From Phaeovulum veldkampii DSM 11550 (GTDB taxonomy: Bacteria > Pseudomonadota > Alphaproteobacteria > Rhodobacterales > Rhodobacteraceae): a stretch of DNA of 64,000 nt. The stretch is from NCBI RefSeq assembly GCF_003034995.1, contig NZ_PZKF01000013.1:1-64000 (forward strand), written 5' to 3'. Below are positions 33,631 to 41,641 of this stretch, piece by piece; position 1 is the first letter of the stretch; each line of letters starts with the position of its first letter. The notes beneath the pieces are model-generated. The model saw nothing but the letters and a program-made list of their open reading frames with translations, made no database searches and had not been told where the DNA came from. A program made the translations under genes and the position numbers.

Positions 33631-34425
33631 TCAGGCCTCCAGAGCCGCGCGCAAGGCCAGCAGGTCAGCCCAGGCCTCGCGCTTGGCGGCGGGCTGGCGC
33701 AACAGATAAGCCGGGTGCGTCATCGGCAGGGCGGGTCGCCCAAACGCCGTGGCCCAGGTTCCGCGCAGCCGCAGGATGCCGCGCTGGCCCAGCGCCGCGG
33801 CGCAGGGGGTGTTGCCCATCAGCACGATCAGCTTTGGCGCCACCAGGTCCACATGCCGGGCCAGAAACGGCAGGAACATGGCGATCTCGGCAGGGTCGGG
33901 GTCGCGGTTGCCGGGCGGGCGCCACGGCAAGACGTTGGTGATGTAAACCGCCTGCGCCGGGTCGGTGGACTGACGCGACAAGCCGATGGCCGCCAGCATC
34001 CGGTCCAGCAACTGGCCAGCGCGGCCCACAAAGGGGCGGCCTGCGATGTCCTCCTCGCGGCCCGGCGCCTCGCCGATCACCATGACGCGGGCGGCGGGGT
34101 TGCCATCGGCAAAGACACAGGACCGAGCGCCCTTTTTCAACTCGCAGAGATCGAAGGCTGCCATAGCGGCGGCCAGCGCCGCCAGATCGCCCGCCGCGGC
34201 CGCAGCCGCGCGCGCCGCCGCCACCGGGTCGGCAGCGATCACGGGCGCGGCGGCAGGTGCGGGGGCATCCGCCGGAACCGGCGCCGCGGCACGTGGCGCA
34301 GGGTCCAGATCATAGCGGTTCAGCGGCACGTCCAGCATCGCCTCATCGGCGCCCATCTCGCGCTGCCACTCATACAAGGCAAGCGCGGTGGCCAGATCAA
34401 GGTCGGGGGCAGCGGCGTGGATCAT
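33631..34425 (-). CDS. Uracil-DNA glycosylase, family 4/SPO1-type
   Basis: A 264-residue glycosylase that would excise uracil from DNA. Residues ~45-90 are an Ala/Pro-rich linker; the catalytic domain has GEAPGREED (118-126), [24 protein letters not shown] and MTHPAYLLR. Family 4 enzymes carry a [4Fe-4S] cluster on four cysteines. Here three expected positions read Phe91, Trp168 and about Leu185; only Cys94 seems to match. It therefore probably lacks the cluster, as far as I can align by eye. Confidence 0.85.
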   Translation of the reverse strand: MIHAAAPDLDLATALALYEWQREMGADEAMLDVPLNRYDLDPAPRAAAPVPADAPAPAAAPVIAADPVAAARAAAAAAGDLAALAAAMAAFDLCELKKGARSCVFADGNPAARVMVIGEAPGREEDIAGRPFVGRAGQLLDRMLAAIGLSRQSTDPAQAVYITNVLPWRPPGNRDPDPAEIAMFLPFLARHVDLVAPKLIVLMGNTPCAAALGQRGILRLRGTWATAFGRPALPMTHPAYLLRQPAAKREAWADLLALRAALEA

Positions 34426-34528
34426 GGCGCAAGGCTAGGCCCTTGCCCGACCAACGGCAAGCCGATGCCGCTTGCCAGCCCCTGCCCCCTTTGCCATAAG
34501 CGCCCAAACCGTGAGTGGAGAGGCCGCG

Positions 34529-35494
34529 ATGACATTCCGCGCCAGACACCTTTTGGGGATCGAGCATCTCGCCCCCGAAGAGATTCGCACCGTTCTTGAT
34601 CTGGCCGACCGCTATGTGGAGTTGAACCGCCGGACGGTAAAGCGCACCGATGCGTTGGCAGGGCTGACCCAGATCAACATGTTCTTTGAAAACTCCACCC
34701 GCACACAGGCCAGTTTCGAACTGGCGGGCAAGCGGCTGGGCGCAGATGTGATGAACATGTCGGTCGCGCAGTCATCTGTGAAGAAGGGCGAGACCCTGAT
34801 CGACACCGCGCTGACGCTGAACGCGATGCACCCTGACCTTTTGGTGGTGCGCCATCCCCAATCGGGCGCGGTGAACCTGCTGGCCTCCAAGGTCAACTGC
34901 GCGGTGCTGAACGCGGGCGACGGCAAGCACGAACACCCCACGCAGGCGCTGCTGGATGCGCTGACGATCCGCCGCGCCAAGGGCCGGATCCAGCGGCTGA
35001 CGGTGGCGATCTGCGGCGACATCGCGCATAGCCGGGTGGCGCGGTCAAACCTGTTGCTGCTGGGCAAGATGGAAAACCGCGTGCGCCTGATCGGGCCGCC
35101 CACGTTGATGCCCGCAGGCGTCGCCGACTTTGGCTGCGAGGTTTATGACGACATGCAGGCCGGTCTTGAGGGCGCCGATGTGGTGATGATGCTGCGGCTT
35201 CAGAAAGAACGGATGGACGGCGGCTTCATCCCGTCGGAACGCGAATATTACCACCGCTACGGACTGGATGCCGAAAAACTGACCCATGCCAAACCCGACG
35301 CCATCGTGATGCACCCCGGCCCGATGAACCGCGGGGTCGAAATCGACGGCGAACTGGCCGATGACATCAACCGCAGCGTGATTCAGGATCAGGTGGAAAT
35401 GGGCGTCGCCGTCCGTATGGCCTGCATGGACCTTCTGGCGCAGAACCTGCGCGCCGAACGCGGCCGCGCCGCGTTGGGGGAAACATATGCCTAG
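34529..35494 (+). CDS. pyrB: Aspartate carbamoyltransferase catalytic subunit
   Basis: PyrB joins carbamoyl phosphate and aspartate, the first committed pyrimidine step. The 321-residue protein has [15 protein letters not shown] (carbamoyl-phosphate binding), [26 protein letters not shown] and [13 protein letters not shown] start at 34529 ([14 protein letters not shown]); the upstream frame has no homology. No pyrI regulatory subunit is present. The downstream pyrC-like gene lacks metal ligands, which is the pattern of ATCase complexes that need a silent dihydroorotase partner. Confidence 0.97.
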   Translation: MTFRARHLLGIEHLAPEEIRTVLDLADRYVELNRRTVKRTDALAGLTQINMFFENSTRTQASFELAGKRLGADVMNMSVAQSSVKKGETLIDTALTLNAMHPDLLVVRHPQSGAVNLLASKVNCAVLNAGDGKHEHPTQALLDALTIRRAKGRIQRLTVAICGDIAHSRVARSNLLLLGKMENRVRLIGPPTLMPAGVADFGCEVYDDMQAGLEGADVVMMLRLQKERMDGGFIPSEREYYHRYGLDAEKLTHAKPDAIVMHPGPMNRGVEIDGELADDINRSVIQDQVEMGVAVRMACMDLLAQNLRAERGRAALGETYA

Positions 35495-35975
35495 GATCGA
35501 ACGCGACCCCGTCCTGAACTATCGCCCCGGCCCGGCCTCGGAGCTGCCCTTGTCCGAGGGCGAGCCGGTTCTGGCCGTCTTCCCCGCTGACCGGCGCCGA
35601 TACTGGTCCGATCACGCCGCCATGTCGGGCGTGGGCGTGGCTGCCTGCATTCTGATTCTGCCGTTCTTCGGCAAGGCCGACCAGATCCTGATCGCCAGCG
35701 CCGGTGTGATCGCGGCGATTTTCGCGCGCGGCGCCTTCCTCGCCTCCGAAGCGTTCGCCCGGCGCTGGCAGTTGACCGACCGCCGCCTGATCGGCCCGCA
35801 GGGTCGGCAGGTGATGCTGCTGGAAATCGAAACCGTCCGCCGCCTGATGGGCGATGTGCAGGTGGTCACGAAAGACGGCGCAAAACACCTGATCAAGCAT
35901 CTGGCCGACAGTCAGGCCGTGCTGACCGAGATTCTCGATGCCCGCGACGCCCGGGCCAAGGTGGTGACCGAATGA
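35487..35975 (+). CDS. Membrane protein between pyrB and the pyrC-like gene
   Basis: A 162-residue protein with a charged N-terminus, two predicted helices ([15 protein letters not shown] and [19 protein letters not shown]) and a C-terminal half like a small bacterial PH domain ([29 protein letters not shown]). It overlaps pyrB by 8 bases and the next gene by 4, so it is within the operon. I do not recognise its function; a link to pyrimidine synthesis rests on position alone. Confidence 0.75.
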   Translation: MPRIERDPVLNYRPGPASELPLSEGEPVLAVFPADRRRYWSDHAAMSGVGVAACILILPFFGKADQILIASAGVIAAIFARGAFLASEAFARRWQLTDRRLIGPQGRQVMLLEIETVRRLMGDVQVVTKDGAKHLIKHLADSQAVLTEILDARDARAKVVTE

Positions 35976-37240
35976 TCCTGCTGCAAAACGCCCGCCTGAT
36001 CGACCCCGCGGCCCTGACCGAAACCATCGGCAGCCTGCTGATCGAGGGCGAGACCATCGCGGCCTTGGGCGACATCGCCGCCCCTGACGGCGCGCAAATC
36101 ATCGACTGCGGCGGCAAATGCCTGGCGCCCGGCATCGTGGACCTTGGCGTGAAAATCGGCGAGCCGGGCGAACGGCACCGCGAATCGTTTCGCTCGGCAG
36201 GGCGGGCGGCGGCGGCGGGCGGCGTGACCACGATCATCGCCCGCCCCGACACCCTGCCCGCGATCGACAGCCCCGAAACGCTGGAATTCGTCACCCGCCG
36301 CGCCGCCGAGGCCGCGCCCGTCCGTATCCGCCACATGGCCGCGCTGACCAAGGGCCGCGAGGGCCGCGAGATGACCGAGATCGGCTTTCTGCTCGACGCA
36401 GGCGCCGTGGCCTTTACCGATTGCGACCATGTGGTGACCAATACCAAGGTTCTGTCGCGTGCGCTGACCTACGCCCGCAGCCTTGGCGCGCTGGTGATCG
36501 GCCACCCCCAAGACCCCGGCCTGTCGGCGGGCGCCGCTGTCACCTCAGGCAAATTTGCCTCGCTTCGCGGCCTGCCCGGCGTGTCGCCGCTGGCCGAACG
36601 GATGGGGTTTGACCGCGACATGGCGCTGATCGAGATGACCGGCGCGCGCTATCACGCCGATCAGATCACCACCGCCCGCACCCTGCCCGCGCTGGAACGC
36701 GCCAAGGCCAACGGGCGGGACGTGACGGCGGGCGTCTCGATCCACCATCTGACGCTGAACGAATTTGACGTGGGTGATTACCGCACCTTCTTCAAGCTGA
36801 CGCCGCCCCTGCGGTCCGAGGATGACCGGCAGGCGGTGGTTGCGGCGGTGGCCTCGGGGCTGATCGACGTGATCAGTTCGATGCACACCCCGGCGGACGA
36901 GGAATCAAAGCGCCTGCCGTTTGAAGAGGCCGCATCGGGCGCGGTCGCGCTGGAAACCTTCCTGCCCGCGGCGATGCGGCTCTTCCACGCAGGCGCCCTG
37001 AGCCTGCCGCAACTGTTCCGTGCCATGGCGCTGAACCCCGCGCGGCGGCTTGGCCTGCCGCAAGGGCAGCTTTCACAGGGCGCCCCGGCCGATCTGGTGC
37101 TGTTCGACCCCGATGCGCCCTTCGTGCTCGACCGCTTCGCGCTGCACTCCAAATCAAAGAATACCCCCTTCGACGGGCAACGCATGGAGGGCCGGGTGCT
37201 TGCCACATTCGTCGGGGGCAGGCAGGTATATGCCGCGTAA
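35972..37240 (+). CDS. Dihydroorotase-like protein lacking metal ligands (PyrC'/PyrX type)
   Basis: A 422-residue protein of the dihydroorotase fold, full length and without frame breaks. The expected metal motif D-x-H-x-H-x-R-E-P-G reads DLGVKIGEPG (57-66), so both His and the Arg are lost. The metal-binding Asp late in the protein is also missing: the DHAPH-type block reads SMHTPADEESK. Some histidines remain (GHPQDPG, IHHLTLNE). Inactive homologues of this kind (PyrC', PyrX) are known to build the ATCase complex with PyrB. The annotation dihydroorotase would be misleading; an active pyrC should lie elsewhere in the genome. Confidence 0.88.
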   Translation: MILLQNARLIDPAALTETIGSLLIEGETIAALGDIAAPDGAQIIDCGGKCLAPGIVDLGVKIGEPGERHRESFRSAGRAAAAGGVTTIIARPDTLPAIDSPETLEFVTRRAAEAAPVRIRHMAALTKGREGREMTEIGFLLDAGAVAFTDCDHVVTNTKVLSRALTYARSLGALVIGHPQDPGLSAGAAVTSGKFASLRGLPGVSPLAERMGFDRDMALIEMTGARYHADQITTARTLPALERAKANGRDVTAGVSIHHLTLNEFDVGDYRTFFKLTPPLRSEDDRQAVVAAVASGLIDVISSMHTPADEESKRLPFEEAASGAVALETFLPAAMRLFHAGALSLPQLFRAMALNPARRLGLPQGQLSQGAPADLVLFDPDAPFVLDRFALHSKSKNTPFDGQRMEGRVLATFVGGRQVYAA

Positions 37241-37252
37241 CGGAGGGATGCG

Positions 37253-37861
37253 ATGCCTGTGATCGAAAGCAGTTTGGCCGTTCTGGCGGCAGTGGCGGTG
37301 CTTGGCTACCTGCTGGGGTCGATCCCTTTCGGCGTGGTCATCACCAAGGCACTGGGGCTTGGCGACCTGCGCCAGATCGGCTCGGGCAACATCGGCGCGA
37401 CCAACGTGCTGCGCACCGGCAACAAGGCGGCGGCGGCGGCCACACTGATCCTCGACGGCGCCAAGGGCGCAGTCGCCGTGCTGATCGCGCGGGCGCTGTT
37501 TGCCGAAGACGCCGCGCAACTGGCGGGCGCCACCGCCTTTCTGGGTCACCTGTTCCCGGTCTGGCTCGGGTTCCGGGGGGGCAAGGGCGTGGCCACCTTC
37601 CTCGGCACGCTGCTGGCGCTGGCCTGGCCGCTGGGGGCTGCGGCCTGTGCCACATGGCTTGTGACCGCCGCGCTCACCCGCATCTCGTCGCTTTCGGCGC
37701 TGGTCGCCGCCTCGGCCGCGGTGCCGCTGGCCTGGGCGCTGGGCCATGGCGATGCGGCCCTGCTGGCCGCGGCGCTCGCCGCGCTGGTGTTCCTGCGCCA
37801 CAAGGCCAACATCGGCCGCATCCTTGCGGGAACCGAACCAAAGATCGGCAAGAAATCCTGA
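37253..37861 (+). CDS. plsY: Glycerol-3-phosphate acyltransferase PlsY
   Basis: PlsY acylates glycerol-3-phosphate using acyl-phosphate, the first step of phospholipid synthesis in most bacteria. The 202-residue membrane protein has the three motifs [20 protein letters not shown] and [19 protein letters not shown]. It follows the pyrC-like gene by 12 bases and probably ends that operon. Confidence 0.95.
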   Translation: MPVIESSLAVLAAVAVLGYLLGSIPFGVVITKALGLGDLRQIGSGNIGATNVLRTGNKAAAAATLILDGAKGAVAVLIARALFAEDAAQLAGATAFLGHLFPVWLGFRGGKGVATFLGTLLALAWPLGAAACATWLVTAALTRISSLSALVAASAAVPLAWALGHGDAALLAAALAALVFLRHKANIGRILAGTEPKIGKKS

Positions 37862-37871
37862 CGCTTTTCAA

Positions 37872-37885
37872 CTTGGCTGAAATAT
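37872..37885 (+). repeat. Copy 2 of the 14-base 3'-end motif (CTTGGCTGAAATAT)
   Basis: Identical to the 14-mer at 12851-12864 (minus strand). It starts 11 bases after the plsY stop, in the sense direction, and is followed by CCTCGGGGGG, then two hairpins. Confidence 0.8.
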
Positions 37886-37896
37886 CCTCGGGGGGA

Positions 37897-37935
37897 GCCG
37901 CCTTGAAAAGGCGGCCGGGGGGCAGACGGCCCCCC
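37897..37935 (+). terminator. Tandem hairpins between plsY and gshA
   Basis: GCCGCCTT/AAGGCGGC (37897-37904 and 37908-37915) and GGGGGGC/GCCCCCC (37917-37923 and 37929-37935) form two adjacent stems. No T tract follows, so a Rho-independent call is uncertain. They lie between convergent genes and may stop or protect both transcripts. Confidence 0.55.
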
Positions 37936-37948
37936 GCCGCGCCGCCCC

Positions 37949-39295
37949 TCAGTAGCGGGTGGCTTGATAAACGCGGCTGATGTCGCCGCCCCAGTCACCC
38001 GCATAAAGGTCAAGCAGCCGGTCGGCCTGCACCTTGCCCGCCGCCGCGCTGGCGTGCAGCACGTCCAGATAGCGCTCCTCGCCCAGGCCCCGTGCCTTCA
38101 GCCCGGCATGGGCAATCTCCAGCACTTCGCGCGCCAGCGGCAGCAGGGCCACTCCGCCCGCCTGCCCCTGCAACCCCGAAACCGAGGCCGCAACCCGCAG
38201 CCCCTCGCGGGTGGCATGGTCCCAGCGCCTGACCAGATCCCAGGCGGCATCCAGCGCAGACTGATCATACAGCAGCCCGACCCAAAAGGCTGGCAGTGCA
38301 TCCAGATGCGCCTGATCGCCCGCATCCGCGCCCCGCATTTCAAGGTATTTCTTCACCCGCGCCTCGGGGAACACGGTCGTCATGTGATCGGCCCAGTCCG
38401 ACAGGGTGGGCTGTTCGCCGGGCAGCGCGGGCAGCCTGCCATCCAGAAAATCCCGGAAAGACTGGCCCAGCGCGTTGATATATTGGCCGTCGCGGTAGAC
38501 GAAATACATCGGCACATCGAGCACCCAGTCCACATAGGCCTGATAGCCCATGCCCTCATCAAAGGCAAAGGGCAGCATCCCGGTGCGGCTGGCATCCAGA
38601 TCGCGCCAGATGCGGCTGCGCCAGCTTTTGTGGCCATTGGGCTTGCCCTCGAAAAAGGGCGAGCTGGCAAACAGCGCCGTTGCCACCGGCTGCAAGGCCA
38701 GCGACACGCGCAGCTTTTCCACCATGTCGGCCTCGGACGCGTAATCGAGGTTCACCTGCACCGTGCAGGTGCGATACATCATCTGCGTGCCGTGGGTGCC
38801 CACGCGGCCCATGTAATCGGTCATCAGCCGATAGCGGCCCTTGGGCATCACCGGCATATCGCCGTGCCGCCAGACGGGGGCGGCGCCAAGGCCCGCAAAG
38901 GCCACGCCTATCGGCTCGGCCACCGCTCGCACCTCGACCAGATGCGCGGCGGTTTCGGCGGCCACCTGATGCAGGGTTTCCATCGGCGCGCCCGACAGTT
39001 CCAGTTGCCCGCCCGGTTCAAGGCTGACATTGGCGCCATCGCGGGTCAGCCCGATGATATGGCCCTGCTCCAGAACCTCGGTCCAGCCAAAGCGGTCGCG
39101 CAACCCCTCCAGCACGGCCCGCACGCTGGCCGGCCCGTCATAGGGCAACGGCGCAAGCGAGCCGGACAGATAGCCGAATTTCTCGTGTTCGGTGCCGATG
39201 CGCCACTGGTGTTTCGGCTTTTCGCCCGCGGCCATATACTCGGCCAGTTGCGAAAACCGCTCGATCGGGCCGCCGCCCGCTTGAGGAATGGACAT
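37949..39295 (-). CDS. gshA: Glutamate-cysteine ligase (alphaproteobacterial/plant type)
   Basis: It joins glutamate and cysteine to start glutathione synthesis. The 448-residue protein matches the GCS2-type family of alphaproteobacteria and plants: RIGTEHEKFGY (substrate/ATP Glu), SLEPGGQLELSG, RTCTVQVNLDYASE and SRIWRDLDASRTG. It is not the E. coli GshA type. It stands alone, convergent with plsY. Confidence 0.95.
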   Translation of the reverse strand: MSIPQAGGGPIERFSQLAEYMAAGEKPKHQWRIGTEHEKFGYLSGSLAPLPYDGPASVRAVLEGLRDRFGWTEVLEQGHIIGLTRDGANVSLEPGGQLELSGAPMETLHQVAAETAAHLVEVRAVAEPIGVAFAGLGAAPVWRHGDMPVMPKGRYRLMTDYMGRVGTHGTQMMYRTCTVQVNLDYASEADMVEKLRVSLALQPVATALFASSPFFEGKPNGHKSWRSRIWRDLDASRTGMLPFAFDEGMGYQAYVDWVLDVPMYFVYRDGQYINALGQSFRDFLDGRLPALPGEQPTLSDWADHMTTVFPEARVKKYLEMRGADAGDQAHLDALPAFWVGLLYDQSALDAAWDLVRRWDHATREGLRVAASVSGLQGQAGGVALLPLAREVLEIAHAGLKARGLGEERYLDVLHASAAAGKVQADRLLDLYAGDWGGDISRVYQATRY

Positions 39296-39349
39296 GGGGC
39301 GGCCTCCGGTCGCAGTTTCCTGAGCGCCACAGGTGGCGCGCGGCGCCGC

Positions 39350-39874
39350 TCAAGTCAAGGCCGCGTGACCCGGTCTTTGCCACAGCGCGCGCACCGTTCC
39401 CTGTGCGGGGCCGCGCAATGCCGCTGAGGAAACCTGCGCCATGTCGATGCCGGGCAGGCTGGTGAAGGCGTCAAACAGCCGGTCGGCCCCTGCGGCGCCC
39501 ACCGGGATCAGCAGCGCCTGGCCGTCGGCCTGCTTCAGCCGCCAGTGCGCCGCGCCGTTGATCGTGATCACCCGGATCTCGACCAGTTCGCGCAGCGCGA
39601 CAAACCCGCCCGCACCGGGGCCAAAATAGGCGATCTGACCTTCGACCACCTCCACCACGCCCGGCCCGCCGCTGCCCAGGCGGGCAAAGCGCATCCGGCG
39701 CAGCGCGACCACTGCCCAGCCCAGCCCCGCAAGCGCCGCCACCGCGCCCAGCCCCTCCATCAGCCAGCCGCCGCGAGTCAAAAGCCACCCCCCCGCACCG
39801 ATGGTCGCCACAGCCCCCGCAACCTCGCGCCAGCGCGACAGCCATGCCAGCGCCTCGGGGCGGAAAAAGCTCAT
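39350..39874 (-). CDS. Small membrane protein coupled to rsmE
   Basis: A 174-residue protein with two predicted helices in residues ~25-65 (REVAGAVATIGAGGWLL and LGAVAALAGLGWAVVAL) and a C-terminal globular part (VEGQIAYFGPGAGGFVALRE, GADRLFDAFTSLPGI) that looks like a small beta domain. It begins at ATGA overlapping the rsmE stop. I do not recognise a function. A charged-to-hydrophobic layout with a PH-like tail is similar to the protein at 35487. Confidence 0.8.
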   Translation of the reverse strand: MSFFRPEALAWLSRWREVAGAVATIGAGGWLLTRGGWLMEGLGAVAALAGLGWAVVALRRMRFARLGSGGPGVVEVVEGQIAYFGPGAGGFVALRELVEIRVITINGAAHWRLKQADGQALLIPVGAAGADRLFDAFTSLPGIDMAQVSSAALRGPAQGTVRALWQRPGHAALT

Positions 39875-40596
39875 TTCCAGTCGCCCAAGGCGGTCTGCCA
39901 CAGCGTCAGCGCGGCGCAGGCGGCAGTATCGGCGCGCAGGATGCGCGGGCCCAGGCTGACCGGGGTGACGTAGGGCGCCGCCCCCAGTCGCGCGCGTTCG
40001 GCAGGGGAAAAGCCGCCCTCAGGGCCGATCAGAACAGCCCAAGGCCCCGGCGGCAGCCCGGCCAGTGTCTGCGCCGGGCCCAGACGCGATTCGTCGGCCC
40101 ACAGGATGCGGCGCGCATCGTCCCAGCCATCCAGCAGCCGCGCCAGCGGCATCAGGTCGGCCACCTCGGGCACATAGGTGCCGCCGCATTGTTCGGCGGC
40201 CTCCAGCGCATGGGCTTGCAGCCGGTCCTGCCGGATGCGTTCGGCATTGGTGTAATCGGTCTGCACCGGCAGGATGCGCGCAGCGCCCAGTTCCGCGGCC
40301 TTTTCGACAATGAAATCGGTGCGCGCCTTCTTGATCGGGGCGAACATCAGCCACAGGTCGGGCGGGTCCATCTGTGGCGCGGTCTGCACCTCGGGCGTCA
40401 GTTCCCCGCCGCGCTTACCCGCTGCGGTGACGGTGGCGCGCCACTCGCCCTGCCGCCCGTTGAACACCAGCAGCGCATCGCCCGGCGCCAGCCGCATCAC
40501 CCCGAACAGGTAATGCGCCTGATCCGCCGTCAGCGGAAGCGGTTGCCCCGCCCCAAGCGGGTGGTCTAGATGAAGCCTGATCCGTGCCGTCGCCAT
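39871..40596 (-). CDS. rsmE: 16S rRNA (uracil1498-N3)-methyltransferase
   Basis: RsmE methylates U1498 in the 30S subunit. The 241-residue SPOUT enzyme has an N-terminal PUA-like part (VMRLAPGDALLVFNGRQGEW), KKARTDFIVEKAAELG and the knot LIGPEGGFSPAE with SLGPRILRADTA. I start at 40596 (MATARIRLHLDHPLG); the longer frame is antisense to ubiA. Its ATG lies 12 bases from the divergent ubiA ATG. Confidence 0.95.
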   Translation of the reverse strand: MATARIRLHLDHPLGAGQPLPLTADQAHYLFGVMRLAPGDALLVFNGRQGEWRATVTAAGKRGGELTPEVQTAPQMDPPDLWLMFAPIKKARTDFIVEKAAELGAARILPVQTDYTNAERIRQDRLQAHALEAAEQCGGTYVPEVADLMPLARLLDGWDDARRILWADESRLGPAQTLAGLPPGPWAVLIGPEGGFSPAERARLGAAPYVTPVSLGPRILRADTAACAALTLWQTALGDWK

Positions 40597-40608
40597 GGAG
40601 GGCAATCT

Positions 40609-41580
40609 ATGACCCCGATCCCCAAAACGCCAGAGCCCGCCGCAGCCGGAATTGTGGCCGATGCGCCACGCGACAACTGGGTGGACCGTTACGCCCCCGC
40701 CGCGTGGCGGCCCTATCTGCGGTTGGCCCGCGCTGACCGGCCAATTGGCACCTGGCTGTTGCTGATCCCTTGCCTTTGGGGGGTGGCGCTGGCCGCCGCC
40801 GCCGATGCGCCGCGGCTGTTCGATCTGTGGATCGTGGCGGGCTGCACCATCGGCGCGTTTCTGATGCGCGGCGCTGGCTGCACCTGGAACGATATCACCG
40901 ACCGCAACTTTGACGGCGCGGTGGCGCGCACCCGGTCGCGCCCGATCCCGTCGGGGCAGGTCAGCGTGAAACAGGCGGTGGCCTTCATGGTGGCGCAGGC
41001 GCTGGCGGGCGCGGTGATCCTGTTCACCTTCAACTGGGCGGCCATCGGGCTGGGCATCCTGTCGCTGGCGTTGGTGGCGATCTACCCGTTCGCCAAGCGG
41101 TTCACCTGGTGGCCGCAGGCGTTTCTGGGGCTTGCCTTCAACTGGGGCGCGCTGCTGGCCTGGGCGGCGCATGGCGGCGACCTTAGCCTTGCGCCGGTGC
41201 TGCTTTACGCCTCGGGCATCGTCTGGACGCTGTTCTACGACACGATCTATGCCCATCAAGACAAGGACGATGACGCGCTGATCGGCGTGAAATCAACCGC
41301 GCGGCTTTTTGCCGACCAGACCCCGCTGTGGCTGACCCGGTTTCTGATCACCGCGGTTTTGTTGATGACCGGCGCGGTTCTGGTGGCGATATTGCCCACC
41401 GGCGATCCGCTGAAGCTGGTTCTGGGGGTGGCCGCGCCGTGGATTTTCGGCTGGCACATGCTGTGGCAGATCCGGCATCTGGATATCGACAATCCCGATA
41501 CCTGCCTGCGGCTGTTCCGGTCCAGCCGTGATACCGGGCTGCTGGCTGCGCTGTTTCTTGCCGCCGCGGCGCTGGCCTGA
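40609..41580 (+). CDS. ubiA: 4-hydroxybenzoate polyprenyltransferase
   Basis: UbiA attaches the isoprenoid tail to 4-hydroxybenzoate in the inner membrane for ubiquinone synthesis. The 323-residue protein has both Mg-diphosphate motifs, GCTWNDITDRNFDGAVART and DTIYAHQDKDDDALIG, and about eight helices. GGAGGG precedes the ATG at 40609. An in-frame ATG at 40570 lies inside rsmE and is less likely. Confidence 0.95.
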   Translation: MTPIPKTPEPAAAGIVADAPRDNWVDRYAPAAWRPYLRLARADRPIGTWLLLIPCLWGVALAAAADAPRLFDLWIVAGCTIGAFLMRGAGCTWNDITDRNFDGAVARTRSRPIPSGQVSVKQAVAFMVAQALAGAVILFTFNWAAIGLGILSLALVAIYPFAKRFTWWPQAFLGLAFNWGALLAWAAHGGDLSLAPVLLYASGIVWTLFYDTIYAHQDKDDDALIGVKSTARLFADQTPLWLTRFLITAVLLMTGAVLVAILPTGDPLKLVLGVAAPWIFGWHMLWQIRHLDIDNPDTCLRLFRSSRDTGLLAALFLAAAALA

Positions 41581-41641
41581 TTGAACCGGCGGCGGGCGCC
41601 GCTTAAGCAGAGACAGGCGAAACCACCGAAGGCGGCATCTG

